A stretch of DNA of 64,000 bases from Thiomicrorhabdus sp. 6S3-12 (GCF_017571475.1 NZ_JAGETW010000001.1:248001-312000), one strand, 5' to 3'. Positions 9,997 through 19,164 are shown, counted from the first letter of the stretch. Notes: generated by a model not told the origin, from the letters alone. Numbers and translations are program-made.

Positions 9997-10932
9997 ATGA
10001 CCAATCAATACCAAAACATAGCCAAACGAGTTTTCAATATAGAGGCCGAAGCCATTGCCAATCTTAGCCAGCAACTGACCGACGACTTCGATCAGGCGGT
10101 AACTGCCATTTTGAAGACCCAAGGCAGAGTGGTTATTTGCGGCATGGGAAAATCGGGACTGATCGGTAAAAAAATCATGGCGACACTGGCCAGCACCGGA
10201 ACACCGTGCTTCTTCATGCACCCGGGTGAAGCCTTTCACGGCGATCTCGGGATGGTCGCACCGAACGATATTTTTCTGGCCTTGTCCAACTCGGGTGAAA
10301 CCGAAGAAGTCATTCGCCTGCTGCCTTTCCTGAAGGACAACGGCAATACACTGATCTCGATGACCGGCAGACCGCAATCCACTCTGGCGACCAACTCCGA
10401 TTACCATCTTAATATCGATGTTCCTCAAGAGGCTTGTCCGCACCAACTTGCACCAACCTCCTCGACTACCGCAACATTGGTGATGGGCGATGCGTTGGCC
10501 GTGGCACTGATGGAAGCGCGCGACTTCCAGCCTCATCATTTTGCCCGTTTCCATCCGGGCGGAAGTCTTGGACGCAAACTGCTGACCCGCGTCAAACACG
10601 AAATGAGCGCTCAGGTTCCATCCGTGGCTCCGGAAGCCCCGATGAGCGAAGTGATCCACGCAATCAGTCAGGGGCGCTTAGGACTGTGTGTTGTCGGTAA
10701 CGGTGTAGGCATTATCACCGACGGCGACCTGCGCCGCCATATGGAACAGGATCCTGCAAGCCTGATGCAAAAAACCGCTCAGGATATTATGAGCCGCCAG
10801 CCGAAATTCATCTCAGCGGAAGCGCGTCTCTCCGAAGCGGAAGAGGTTATGAACCAACATAAAATTACCGCCCTACTGGTTCGCGAGAAAGAACAGGTTG
10901 TCGGCATCATTCAAATCTACGACCTGAAATAA
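9997..10932 (+). CDS. kdsD: D-arabinose 5-phosphate isomerase (KdsD/KpsF/GutQ family)
   Basis: Interconverts ribulose-5-phosphate and arabinose-5-phosphate, the first committed step to Kdo for lipopolysaccharide. The 311 residues comprise a SIS domain (about 35-170, with VICGMGKSGLIGKKI and the SNSGETEEV phosphosugar loop) and two CBS domains (about 200-311). The conserved FHPGGSLGRKLL block joins them. It is 16 bp upstream of waaA, which attaches Kdo to lipid A, so this is more likely the housekeeping KdsD than a capsule (KpsF) or sorbitol (GutQ) paralogue. Confidence 0.93.
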   Translation: MTNQYQNIAKRVFNIEAEAIANLSQQLTDDFDQAVTAILKTQGRVVICGMGKSGLIGKKIMATLASTGTPCFFMHPGEAFHGDLGMVAPNDIFLALSNSGETEEVIRLLPFLKDNGNTLISMTGRPQSTLATNSDYHLNIDVPQEACPHQLAPTSSTTATLVMGDALAVALMEARDFQPHHFARFHPGGSLGRKLLTRVKHEMSAQVPSVAPEAPMSEVIHAISQGRLGLCVVGNGVGIITDGDLRRHMEQDPASLMQKTAQDIMSRQPKFISAEARLSEAEEVMNQHKITALLVREKEQVVGIIQIYDLK

Positions 10933-10948
10933 ACTTTCGTAGAGTGAC

Positions 10949-12241
10949 ATGCGAAATCTGCTCTATCTGCTACTGACCCATCTGGCCCTTCCCGCTGTCG
11001 CCTGGATCAGCTGGCGAAAATGCCTTAGAGCAAAAAAAGACAACCCGTTGCTGCCGGACTGTTTTGCTGATAAGTTCGGTTATATCCACCCACAGAAACG
11101 GCATGGCATTGTCATTCATGCCGTCTCGCTAGGCGAAACCCGTTCCGTACTCCCTTTAATCAGTGCCTTGCAGGAACAGCATCCCGACCTGCCGATCACC
11201 TTAACCAACGGCTCGGTACGCGGCGCAAAGCAATTGGCCGGTACCTTGCCCGAAGGCGTCGAGCACCACTTTCTGCCTCTCGACTATCCGTTTGCGGTCA
11301 AACGCTTTCTGCATGCCCTGCAACCCAAACTGGTCGTTGTTGTCGAAACGGAAATCTGGCCAAACCTGATTCGCACCTGCGAAAAACGAAACATCCCGAT
11401 TGTTCTGGCAAATGCCCGCTTAAAGGCGAGTTCAATGCACTCTTATCGCAAATTCGGCGGCACCTGGCTACAAACCAGATTGCAGGCATTCAAGTGGATT
11501 GGCTGTCAGTTTGCGGCGGACAAGCAACACTTTCTCGAACTTGGCGTACCGGCCGATAAACTGAAAATTCACGGCAACCTCAAGTTCGACCTGAATCTTG
11601 ACCCACAACTCGCACACAAGGCCAGCGAGTGGAAACGGCAATTTGCTTCGACCGCCGAAGAACGCTTTATCTGGGTTGCCGCCAGCACCCATGAGGGCGA
11701 AGAAGCGTTAATGCTTGAGGCTCACCGCGCCCTGCAGGCGCAACACCCGAACGCGCTTTTAATTCTGGTACCGCGCCAGGCCGATCGATTTACCGAAGTC
11801 GAGCAGCTTCTTCAGCAACAACAGTGCAATTACGCCACGAGATCTAGCAAAGCCCTCATACAGAAACAGACGGAAATCTTACTGGCCGATAGCGTCGGCG
11901 AAATGATGCTTTGGTTTGAACTGGCGGATGTCGCCTTTATCGGCGGCTCTCTGGTTCCTTTCGGCGGCCACAACATTCTGGAGCCTGCCGCAGTGGGGAC
12001 GCCGGTTATCTCCGGAAAATGGCACCACAACCTGCAAACACTCTACGATGCCATCAAGCAGGACAACGGCGTAATTATTGTCGCTAGCGCCGAAGAGCTG
12101 GCCCAACAGCTATGCCTGTTTGCAGACGCACCCGATCAACGACAGCAGCAGGGCCTGCGGGGCTATCAGGCATTCCGTAAACACAGCGGCGCTCTGCACA
12201 ACCTATTACAAGACATCGAACAGACCCTCCGGAACCGTTAA
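10949..12241 (+). CDS. waaA: 3-deoxy-D-manno-octulosonic acid transferase
   Basis: GT30 enzyme on the inner face of the inner membrane that transfers Kdo from CMP-Kdo to lipid IVA. The 430 residues start with a membrane-anchoring hydrophobic stretch, then the family block HAVSLGETRSVLPL near residue 50 containing the catalytic Glu, then ETEIWPNLI near 125 and the C-terminal GT-B motif GGSLVPFGGHNILEPAA near 340. It follows kdsD on the same strand and is closed by a strong hairpin terminator, so kdsD-waaA forms a two-gene unit. Confidence 0.96.
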   Translation: MRNLLYLLLTHLALPAVAWISWRKCLRAKKDNPLLPDCFADKFGYIHPQKRHGIVIHAVSLGETRSVLPLISALQEQHPDLPITLTNGSVRGAKQLAGTLPEGVEHHFLPLDYPFAVKRFLHALQPKLVVVVETEIWPNLIRTCEKRNIPIVLANARLKASSMHSYRKFGGTWLQTRLQAFKWIGCQFAADKQHFLELGVPADKLKIHGNLKFDLNLDPQLAHKASEWKRQFASTAEERFIWVAASTHEGEEALMLEAHRALQAQHPNALLILVPRQADRFTEVEQLLQQQQCNYATRSSKALIQKQTEILLADSVGEMMLWFELADVAFIGGSLVPFGGHNILEPAAVGTPVISGKWHHNLQTLYDAIKQDNGVIIVASAEELAQQLCLFADAPDQRQQQGLRGYQAFRKHSGALHNLLQDIEQTLRNR

Positions 12242-12252
12242 ATGCCAATAAA

Positions 12253-12275
12253 AAAAGGAGCCGGAGGCTCCTTTT
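12253..12275. terminator. Bidirectional rho-independent terminator
   Basis: AAAAGGAGCC, a GGA loop, then GGCTCCTTTT. The perfect stem has A and T tails on the two sides, so it can serve both waaA (plus) and the convergent lipoprotein gene (minus). Confidence 0.85.
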
Positions 12276-12302
12276 AAAAACAGACGGTTCTAATGAATTA
12301 TC

Positions 12303-12893
12303 TTATTTCATTCCGTTGATCGTCTTATATTCAGCCATCAAAGCAATCGGCTTCTCTTTTTTGTTACTCTTATTGAGTACAAAAACCACCGTTTCGCCTT
12401 TAGGGCCCGCACCGATCTGCGTGTACATATAAGATGGTTCGCCAACTTGGCGCACAGCATCCATATCGTCTTTTGAAGAGAATACATAAATACGGCCGTG
12501 CTTTCTCATCTCACCGTAAAACTCGCCCTCAACCTGTGACTTGCCATCCCAGATCATCGCCGCAGGTGTTTCGGCACCTTTCTTTTTGTCCGCTTTCGCC
12601 AGACCGAAGACCAGTGTCTCGCCGTGCGGTCCGCCACCGATACGAGTCAGACGGTAAGCCGTTTCACCGACACTCAAAAAAGACTGATAGGTCGCAAAGT
12701 CGTAGAAACTGTAATAACGGCCGTCATGAACCACATCAAACAGCTGAGTCGTAACCGCTGCTTCCTGCACCGCCGGCGCTGCAACTTTTTGCTCTTGTGC
12801 TACAGGCGCTTCGCTTTTTACCTGTGTGGACTCACACCCTGCCAATAAGGCCGCACTGACCGCGGCACCGATTACTACTTTAGAAAACTGCAT
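12303..12893 (-). CDS. Lipoprotein with duplicated GxGPxGETVVF-type repeat, unknown function
   Basis: The chosen start (ATG at 12893, preceded by GAAGGG) gives 196 residues and a clean lipoprotein signal: MQFSKVVIGAAVSAALLAGC, lipid-bearing Cys at 20. After an A/V/E/Q-rich linker come two related halves: one with TRIGGGPHGETLVFGLAK and a K-rich tail near residue 100, one with TQIGAGPKGETVVFVLNK near 175. Each follows a tyrosine-rich YYSFYDF / IYVFSSKDD segment. The halves look like an internal duplication of about 75 residues. I do not recognise the family; the reader should treat it as an outer-membrane or periplasmic lipoprotein of unknown role. It has its own short transcription unit. Confidence 0.8.
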   Translation of the reverse strand: MQFSKVVIGAAVSAALLAGCESTQVKSEAPVAQEQKVAAPAVQEAAVTTQLFDVVHDGRYYSFYDFATYQSFLSVGETAYRLTRIGGGPHGETLVFGLAKADKKKGAETPAAMIWDGKSQVEGEFYGEMRKHGRIYVFSSKDDMDAVRQVGEPSYMYTQIGAGPKGETVVFVLNKSNKKEKPIALMAEYKTINGMK

Positions 12894-13039
12894 GGGAATA
12901 CCCTTCTCTGATAATTTAAAATTCGTCAATACGCCTGAAAAACGTTGCGCCAAGAATAAATTAAATTAATAACAGACAAATAACAGCTTGATGACAGTTT
13001 TGTTTAACGGACAAGAACACCGGAACGACAGACAATAAA

Positions 13040-13072
13040 AAAACCCGCTTGGGTTCAACTCAAGCGGGTTTT
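13040..13072 (-). terminator. Rho-independent terminator of the UPF0114 gene
   Basis: A stem of at least 11 bp (AAACCCGCTTG with CAAGCGGGTTT) and a nine-base loop. The longer T-run follows on the minus strand, downstream of the UPF0114 gene. Confidence 0.85.
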
Positions 13073-13095
13073 GCCAAACAGGAAACCTGTTGATT

Positions 13096-13698
13096 CTAGT
13101 GCGAGTAGGCCTTATGCGAAAGATAAAGCGCCAGAGCGACTAACATGATCGCCAGAGAGTAGTACAGCAATTCCAGAGGCGCGGTCGGTTTAAGGAAAAT
13201 CGCCTGCTCGAAGAACATGACCACCAGAATCATCAGAATCACTTTAGCCAGCTTATCCTTAAGATCGTCCAGCGAGTTGATAATCAGAATTTTACTGGTA
13301 CTGTTGCCTTTCGCCAGATCAATCTTGGAAATAAACAGTTCATACAGCCCCAAAGCGAAAATCAACATAATCGCCCCGAGCAGAAAACCGTCGACCGAAC
13401 CGACTACATGCGCCACCGTCTGTGCTTTCAAGATCGCACGATCGGCATCGCCCAGTTCATGATAGTGCGTCAAGTGAGCGATGGTATAGAAGACATCAAT
13501 TGTCGTGGTATAGAAAATCGCAAAAGCCGTCAGCAGACTGGCAACAACCGCTACCATCACCACATAACGGCTGTTCCATAGAGCCGACTCCACGACTCTT
13601 TCGGTAACACCTTGTTCTCTTGGCGTACAGACCATTGCGGACTCGTCAGCCATCTCTTCGAACGTTTCTTGTTGCGCGTGTTTTGCTTGTTGCGCCAT
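13096..13698 (-). CDS. yqhA: UPF0114/YqhA family membrane protein
   Basis: A 200-residue inner-membrane protein. The cytoplasmic N-terminus of about 40 residues is followed by hydrophobic segments at roughly 45-68, 100-122 and 155-195. The stretch VGSVDGFLLGAIMLIFALGLYELFISKID is characteristic of UPF0114 (YqhA), a family without an assigned function. It is about 35-45 residues longer at the N-terminus than the family core. It lies 34 bp after hslV on the same strand, so it may be the last gene of the dapF-hslV transcript. Confidence 0.85.
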   Translation of the reverse strand: MAQQAKHAQQETFEEMADESAMVCTPREQGVTERVVESALWNSRYVVMVAVVASLLTAFAIFYTTTIDVFYTIAHLTHYHELGDADRAILKAQTVAHVVGSVDGFLLGAIMLIFALGLYELFISKIDLAKGNSTSKILIINSLDDLKDKLAKVILMILVVMFFEQAIFLKPTAPLELLYYSLAIMLVALALYLSHKAYSH

Positions 13699-13732
13699 AA
13701 ATTACTCCTTAAATCGAATAGACGGAAAACGC

Positions 13733-14275
13733 TTATCCTTCGCGTTTCAGACTCTCGATCGTCAAATTATGGTTAGTATAGATACACAGATCGGCGGCAA
13801 TGGTCAGAGATTTCTCAACCACATCATGCGCACTGAGCTCGGTATTTTTCATCAGGGCCGCCGCTGCCGCGTAAGCGTAATTACCGCCGGAACCGATGGC
13901 AATAAAATCTTCCTGAGGCTCAATCACATCTCCGGTACCGGAAATCAATAGCATATTGTCCTGATCGGCAACCAGCATCATCGCCTCGAGTTTACGCAGC
14001 GCGCGATCGGTCCGCCAATCCTTGGCCATCTCCACAGCGGCACGCATCAAATGACCGCTGTGCGTCTGCAAACGCGCCTCAAAGCGTTCAAACAATGTAA
14101 AGGCATCCGCAGTCGCTCCGGCAAAACCGGCGATGACTTTACTGCCGTACAGACGACGCACCTTACGCGCATTGCCCTTCATCACAACATTGCCCAAAGT
14201 AACCTGGCCGTCACCGCCAATCACCATTTCACCTTCGCGTTTTGCACATAATATTGTGGTACCTCTGAAGGACAT
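13733..14275 (-). CDS. hslV: ATP-dependent protease peptidase subunit HslV
   Basis: Proteasome-like Thr protease of the HslVU (ClpQY) heat-shock complex. The 180 residues start [10 protein letters not shown]: the short propeptide MSFRG is removed to expose the catalytic Thr of the GTTI motif. [21 protein letters not shown] and [15 protein letters not shown] are typical. Its partner hslU is not adjacent as usual but about 3.1 kb away on the opposite strand. A weak heat-shock-like promoter may lie upstream (TTGAA at about 14347-14351 with a CCCC-type -10 at 14326-14329, minus strand); otherwise it is read from the dapF side. Confidence 0.97.
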   Translation of the reverse strand: MSFRGTTILCAKREGEMVIGGDGQVTLGNVVMKGNARKVRRLYGSKVIAGFAGATADAFTLFERFEARLQTHSGHLMRAAVEMAKDWRTDRALRKLEAMMLVADQDNMLLISGTGDVIEPQEDFIAIGSGGNYAYAAAAALMKNTELSAHDVVEKSLTIAADLCIYTNHNLTIESLKREG

Positions 14276-14463
14276 CGGCTCTCCTTTATTCCTGGTTTAT
14301 TTCTGGTTCGCCGCCGCAAAACGACGGGGCGATATTTCCATAATCGTTCAATATTAGCCGGCACTATTCTAAAGGAAATCCGCAATAGAAACGAGATGAA
14401 TAAAATAACGGTGCAAGGATTAAGCGTCTCTATCGCCCGCTTCGGGACAAAAACCGCTCATTA

Positions 14464-15432
14464 TTACTGGCGGCGCTTCTTGGCTCGTGGGTGGGCCTGA
14501 TCATAGACCTTGGCAAGATGCTGCAGATCCAGTTTGGTATAAATCTGCGTAGTAGAAAGGTTTTCATGGCCGAGCATCTCCTGAACCGCGCGCAGATCTC
14601 CGCTGGACTCCAGTACATGGGTCGCACAGGCGTGTCGCAACCGGTGCGGCGACATCTTGGTCGGCAGCCCGGCCTCCGCGGCACGCTTATCCAAGCGTGA
14701 CTGGATTGAACGCACACTCAAACGGTTTCCAAACCGGTTCACGAACACCGCATCTTCTCCGGTTTTCGCATACTCATGACGTATTGCCAGCCACGCCTGC
14801 ATTGCCTGCTGCGCTTTGGAACCGACCGGAGCCAAGCGCTCTTTGGCTCCCTTTCCGAAAACCTGAACCCAACCTGCGGAAAGATTATCCAAACCGGGCG
14901 ACAAATCCAGCTGAGCGCACTCGCTGACACGCAATCCGGCCGAATAGAGCAGTTCGAAAATCGCCTGATCGCGCACATCTTGCCAGGAATGAAGCGGTTG
15001 ATCCAGCAACTGAGAAGTCAGATCCACGTCCAGACTTTTCGGCAAAGGCTTGGGCAGTTTCGGGGCTTTCAGCCCTTCGGCCGGATTAATTTTGAGCTGT
15101 TTGCGTTCCAGCAGAAACTGAAAAAAACTGCGCAGGCTGGAGAGTTTACGCGCCAGGGAGCGCGCCTTGATTCCCTCGGCAAAACGCTGACTGATAAAGT
15201 GTTGGACATCTTGGGAATGTAGTCGCGACCAGTCGACACGACCGGATGCAGAGAAGATCTGCAGATCTGAATGCGCCAGATAGTCGATAAATTCGTTTAA
15301 GTCCGCGCGGTAATTTTTAATGGTATGAGGCGAACGGTTCTGCGCCTGCATCGATTCGCAGAAGCGGACAACGGCCGTGTCCAATTCCCGCGACAAAGCG
15401 CTCCCCTGCTCTTCCCGATACAAACCCGTCAC
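14464..15432 (-). CDS. xerC: Tyrosine recombinase XerC
   Basis: Site-specific recombinase that resolves chromosome dimers at dif together with XerD. The 322 residues have the N-terminal SAM-like core-binding domain (SPHTIKNYRADLNEF) and the catalytic domain with Arg in SAGLRVSE, HRLRHACATH, and the Tyr in GHENLSTTQIYT. The start is a GTG inside GTGA, overlapping the stop of the DUF484 gene by four bases. The dapF-DUF484-xerC order is conserved in gammaproteobacteria and supports XerC rather than XerD. Confidence 0.95.
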   Translation of the reverse strand: MTGLYREEQGSALSRELDTAVVRFCESMQAQNRSPHTIKNYRADLNEFIDYLAHSDLQIFSASGRVDWSRLHSQDVQHFISQRFAEGIKARSLARKLSSLRSFFQFLLERKQLKINPAEGLKAPKLPKPLPKSLDVDLTSQLLDQPLHSWQDVRDQAIFELLYSAGLRVSECAQLDLSPGLDNLSAGWVQVFGKGAKERLAPVGSKAQQAMQAWLAIRHEYAKTGEDAVFVNRFGNRLSVRSIQSRLDKRAAEAGLPTKMSPHRLRHACATHVLESSGDLRAVQEMLGHENLSTTQIYTKLDLQHLAKVYDQAHPRAKKRRQ

Positions 15433-16196
15433 TCCTTCTCCGAGGCGGTCGCAGGCTCCACTACACGTAACTTCGCTCGCTCACCGGAAGACGCTTTCGT
15501 TTTTCTCAAGGGCTGGGCCTCCTTGTTAAACAACCATTTCAGCCTGGCATCGACCATTTCGCAAATCAGGCGTAAAAAGAAGTGACCAAAGTCGTTTTCG
15601 AACCGCAAATCATGACTGCCCAAAACCAAGATGCCCCAAATCCGTTCTTCCCCTAAAGGCAGAATACACACGGAATGAATCGACTCGCCGTTTTCAAACA
15701 ACCCTTGACGCCACTCCTTTTCCAGAGCGCCGCAGAACGGGGTCTTAGGCGTCAAGAGTGCGCTCAAGGCCGCGGTCCACTTTGCCGACATCCCGAGCTG
15801 GCGAATACCGGCAACGCTGCGAACCGGCATATCAAAAGAGTGAATCACGCTCTGATCGACCCGGAACAGCTCGCGTAGCTGATCATGCAGCAAACGAACC
15901 GCCTCTTCTTCCGTTCGGCTGGCCATCAACCCCGAATTCAATTGCATCACACGCTGAAACAGCTGACCGTTCTCTCCTGCGATATCCAGCATTGTTTCAA
16001 CTTCGACCTGATAACGATCCCGCTGTTCGCGGAACTGGTGCAGCTGGCGTTCGATCAATGAAATGGCGTTGCCGGTCTGCGGATGCGGCAAACTCAGCGT
16101 TTCCAGTAATTCCGGATGACTATGAAAAAAATCCGGATGCGCACGCAGATAACGGCTGACCTCCTCCGGCAACAGAGTACGATCATTCATCGGCAA
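15429..16196 (-). CDS. DUF484 family protein (GAF-like)
   Basis: A 255-residue cytoplasmic protein of the DUF484 family, nearly always between dapF and xerC. The N-terminal helix opens with LPEEVSRYLRAHPDFFHSHP, the family signature; a short coiled coil around residues 45-85 follows, then a GAF-like domain ending near 230. The C-terminal 25 residues are charged and probably disordered. Its biochemical function is not established. The start overlaps the end of dapF by 14 bp, so the three genes are tightly coupled. Confidence 0.92.
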   Translation of the reverse strand: MPMNDRTLLPEEVSRYLRAHPDFFHSHPELLETLSLPHPQTGNAISLIERQLHQFREQRDRYQVEVETMLDIAGENGQLFQRVMQLNSGLMASRTEEEAVRLLHDQLRELFRVDQSVIHSFDMPVRSVAGIRQLGMSAKWTAALSALLTPKTPFCGALEKEWRQGLFENGESIHSVCILPLGEERIWGILVLGSHDLRFENDFGHFFLRLICEMVDARLKWLFNKEAQPLRKTKASSGERAKLRVVEPATASEKE

Positions 16197-17022
16197 TGAC
16201 TCCCTCGAAAACCGTTTCCGCCGGTCCCGTCATCCAGACAACAGAATCGGGCTTACCGCTCCATTCAACCAAAAGGTCGCCGCCCGGGAGGCGAATTTTG
16301 ACACGGTCACTGACCAGCCCCCAGTTGTGCAGTACAACCATCGCAGCACAAGCACCGGTTCCGCACGCCAGAGTTTCCGCCGCGCCGCGCTCGTACACGC
16401 GCAGGCGCACTTCTTCAAAATCCAGTACCTGGGCAAATCCGACATTGACCCTTTCCGGAAAAAGTTCGTGCGACTCCAGCGCTTCGCCAAGAGCTTCCAC
16501 CGGCGCGGAATCGATATTGTCGACCTTAACCACCGCATGCGGATTCCCCATGGAAACCGCACCGAGTACCACATCTTCGCCAAGAACGGGAACCAAATAG
16601 CGCTGCTGCTGCTGCGGTACCAGAAACGGCAAGCTCTGCGGCGCAAAGTTCGGAACGCCCATATTCACTTTGACCCAGCCGTCGTCCTGAACATACAGCA
16701 CGATAATGCCGGAAGCGGTCTCAACACGAATCTCTTTTTTATCGGTGAGCTCCTTGTCGACGACAAAACGTGCGAAGCAACGCGCGCCATTGCCGCACTG
16801 CTGAACTTCAGAACCGTCAGCATTGAAAATACGATAGCGGAAATCCACATCGGCCTGCTGCGCCGGTTCGACCACCAGTAACTGATCAAAACCGATGCCG
16901 AAATGGCGGTCGGCCCAACGGCGAACCTTTTCTTCGGAAAACGTCACCTGCTGGTTAATGGCGTCTATGACCATAAAGTCATTGCCAAGCCCATGCATTT
17001 TGCTAAAGCGTAACTCTTTCAT
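16183..17022 (-). CDS. dapF: Diaminopimelate epimerase
   Basis: Converts LL- to meso-diaminopimelate for lysine and peptidoglycan. The 279 residues contain both catalytic cysteines in their motifs: QQCGNGARCFARF (Cys76) and LACGTGACAAM (Cys220). The N-terminal FSKMHGLGNDFMVID is typical. It is the first gene of the leftward dapF-DUF484-xerC-hslV group and is divergent from hslU across 385 bp. Confidence 0.97.
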   Translation of the reverse strand: MKELRFSKMHGLGNDFMVIDAINQQVTFSEEKVRRWADRHFGIGFDQLLVVEPAQQADVDFRYRIFNADGSEVQQCGNGARCFARFVVDKELTDKKEIRVETASGIIVLYVQDDGWVKVNMGVPNFAPQSLPFLVPQQQQRYLVPVLGEDVVLGAVSMGNPHAVVKVDNIDSAPVEALGEALESHELFPERVNVGFAQVLDFEEVRLRVYERGAAETLACGTGACAAMVVLHNWGLVSDRVKIRLPGGDLLVEWSGKPDSVVWMTGPAETVFEGVIADE

Positions 17023-17407
17023 CCTGTATTCTTTTTGTTAATTCTCTTAATTGTCACTTGCGCTGCGGATACTTAATACCGCCGGACAGCGCTGTGCCGT
17101 ATGCCCGAGAAGGCATTTCACTTCCGCTGAATTTAGCAAACAAAGCGACAACAGGCAAACCGCCATAAAAACCGTTTTTCCGTTCAAGCAAGCGCCAGGC
17201 GACGCCTCGGAGGAAGCTTAGACAGCTGCCGGAAAAAACATTTTGCTTTGTAAGGAAGTATTATGACTTATTCACCGCTTCCTTAGCGACAAAAAAGCTT
17301 GATAAGTTTTATAATGCCCCCATTAATCCAATTCGGCGGCAAACTCCCGCCACATCGAAAACCAAATAAGCATTCCAGATTAAAACGAGATTTAAAGGAC
17401 CCGAATC
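17023..17407. other. Divergent dapF/hslU intergenic region
   Basis: A 385-bp gap. Near its right end is a sigma-32-like promoter for hslU. An 8-bp inverted repeat (TAAGGAAG 17251-17258 with CTTCCTTA 17278-17285) sits just upstream; it encloses a possible seven-codon ORF (ATG at 17263, stop ending at 17286) preceded by AAGGAAG. The rest, towards dapF, shows no gene and no clear leftward promoter by eye. Confidence 0.5.
17298..17326 (+). promoter_or_regulatory. Sigma-32-type heat-shock promoter of hslU
   Basis: CTTGAT at 17298-17303, a 14-base spacer, and CCCCATTAA at 17318-17326. The heat-shock consensus is CTTGAA, N13-15, CCCCATNTA, so there is one mismatch in the core -35. It is about 80 bp upstream of the hslU start codon, in line with the known heat-shock control of this protease. 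Confidence 0.75.
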
Positions 17408-18727
17408 ATGATGACGCCAAAAGAGATTGTGCACAGCTTAGACGCCCATATCGTTGGTCAGGCAGAAGCAAAAAGAGCCGTAGCGGTTGCGCTGCGCAAT
17501 CGCTGGCGTCGCAGTCAACTGTCCGAAGAGTTACGCGCCGAAGTCACGCCGAAGAACATTCTGATGATCGGGCCGACCGGGGTTGGTAAAACCGAAATCG
17601 CTCGCCGTCTGGCCAAACTGACTAACGCCCCCTTCCTGAAAATCGAAGCAACCAAATTCACCGAAGTCGGCTATGTCGGGCGAGATGTTGATTCGATTAT
17701 CCGCGATCTCGCGGAAACCGCTGTCAAAATGCAACGCGAGCAGGCGATGAAAGAGGTGCAGCGTCAGGCGGAAGATCGTGCCGAAGAACGTATTCTGGAT
17801 ATTCTGCTGCCTCCGGCGCGCGGCCGCGAAGAGGACAGCTATAACAATATGTCCGAAACCCGCCAGAAATTCCGCAAGCGTCTGCGCGAAGGCGATCTGG
17901 ACACGAAAGAGATCGAAATCGACCTTAGCGCAGCGCCAAGCCATGTGGAAATTCTCGGTGCGCCGGGAATGGAAGAGATGACGCAACAGCTGCAAGGCCT
18001 GTTTGAAGGCATGGGTCAGGGCAAAAAAGAGAAGCGCAAGATGCCGATCAAACAGGCGATGAAAGCGCTGATCGAAGAAGAAGCGGCAAAAATGGTCAAT
18101 GACGAACAGATTAAGGCGCAGGCCATCGAAAGTCTTGAACAGAACGGCATCGTCTTTATCGACGAAATCGACAAGGTAGCCAAAAATCAGGATAACAGCA
18201 GCGGCAGCGTTTCCCGCGAAGGCGTACAGCGCGACCTGCTTCCCCTGATTGAAGGCTGCAGCGTGTCCACCAAATACGGCATGGTTAAAACCGATCATAT
18301 CCTGTTTATCGCGTCAGGCGCTTTCCATCTTTCCAAACCGTCGGATCTGATTCCGGAACTTCAGGGGCGTCTGCCGATCCGCGTCGAAATGAAATCCTTG
18401 AGCGTAGACGATTTCGTACGCATTCTGACCGAACCGAAAGCCGCCCTGACCACTCAGGCAATCGCCCTGCTGGAAACCGAAGGTGTCGAACTTTCGTTCA
18501 CCGACGAAGGGATCCGTCGTCTGGCGGAAATCGCCTTCCAGGTGAACGAAGGCACGGAAAATATCGGCGCCCGCCGTCTGCACACCGTTCTGGAACGCCT
18601 GCTGGAAGACATCTCCTTCGAGGCGTCCGATATGCGTGGTGCGCGAGTGGAAATCACCGCTCAGTTTGTCGATGAGCGTCTTGGCGAACTGGCGGTCGAC
18701 CAGGATCTGTCACAATACATTCTATAA
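17408..18727 (+). CDS. hslU: ATP-dependent protease ATPase subunit HslU
   Basis: AAA+ unfoldase that feeds substrates to HslV. The 439 residues have [21 protein letters not shown] at the N-terminus, Walker [10 protein letters not shown] near residue 60, the inserted I-domain (about 105-240, charged and helical), Walker [11 protein letters not shown] near 250, sensor 1 at FIASGAF, and the C-terminal tail QDLSQYIL that docks in HslV. It heads a plus-strand group with DUF971 and the ubi genes, separated from hslV by a divergent block. Confidence 0.97.
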   Translation: MMTPKEIVHSLDAHIVGQAEAKRAVAVALRNRWRRSQLSEELRAEVTPKNILMIGPTGVGKTEIARRLAKLTNAPFLKIEATKFTEVGYVGRDVDSIIRDLAETAVKMQREQAMKEVQRQAEDRAEERILDILLPPARGREEDSYNNMSETRQKFRKRLREGDLDTKEIEIDLSAAPSHVEILGAPGMEEMTQQLQGLFEGMGQGKKEKRKMPIKQAMKALIEEEAAKMVNDEQIKAQAIESLEQNGIVFIDEIDKVAKNQDNSSGSVSREGVQRDLLPLIEGCSVSTKYGMVKTDHILFIASGAFHLSKPSDLIPELQGRLPIRVEMKSLSVDDFVRILTEPKAALTTQAIALLETEGVELSFTDEGIRRLAEIAFQVNEGTENIGARRLHTVLERLLEDISFEASDMRGARVEITAQFVDERLGELAVDQDLSQYIL

Positions 18728-18740
18728 TTGGAGAGAATCC

Positions 18741-19124
18741 GTGCCGCATCCAATCGAAATCAAACTGCACCAGAAATCGCGTAAACTGGAAATCGGTTTC
18801 GATACCGGGGAAACCTTCGAGCTCAGCTGCGAGTTTTTGCGCGTCTACTCCCAGTCGGCCGAAGTAACCGGCCACGGCCCCGGGCAGGAGACTCTGCAAC
18901 TGAATAAACAGAATGTGAACATCGAGGCTATCACGCCTGTCGGCAATTACGCCGTCAAGCTGCATTTCGACGACGGTCACGACACCGGACTTTATACCTG
19001 GGAACGCCTGTACGATTTAGGGAAAAACCAGCACAAGTACTGGATGGATTATCTGCGCCGTCTTATGCGCGAGGGGCATTCCCATCCTGAACTGGACGCA
19101 TTAAAATCGCAACAAACCCATTAA
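18741..19124 (+). CDS. DUF971 (GBBH-like N-terminal domain) protein
   Basis: A 127-residue protein that is entirely a DUF971 domain, related to the N-terminal domain of gamma-butyrobetaine hydroxylase. Motifs: IKLHQKSRKLEIGFDTGE, LSCEFLRVYSQSAEV and FDDGHDTGLYTWERLYDLG. The start is a GTG at 18741 after a good ribosome site (GGAGAG); frames extending further upstream overlap hslU and are unlikely. The gene is often found directly after hslU in gammaproteobacteria. A role linked to iron-sulfur or metal handling has been suggested for the domain but is not settled. Confidence 0.88.
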   Translation: MPHPIEIKLHQKSRKLEIGFDTGETFELSCEFLRVYSQSAEVTGHGPGQETLQLNKQNVNIEAITPVGNYAVKLHFDDGHDTGLYTWERLYDLGKNQHKYWMDYLRRLMREGHSHPELDALKSQQTH

Positions 19125-19164
19125 ATGACCGTCAGTACAGCCGGCTAGCAAAACGAGGAAAATT

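Noticed and set aside
17531-18298. 255-codon frame antisense to hslU
   Set aside because: Codon-bias shadow of hslU; no start signal, and its product is rich in Phe and His as expected for the reverse reading of a real gene.
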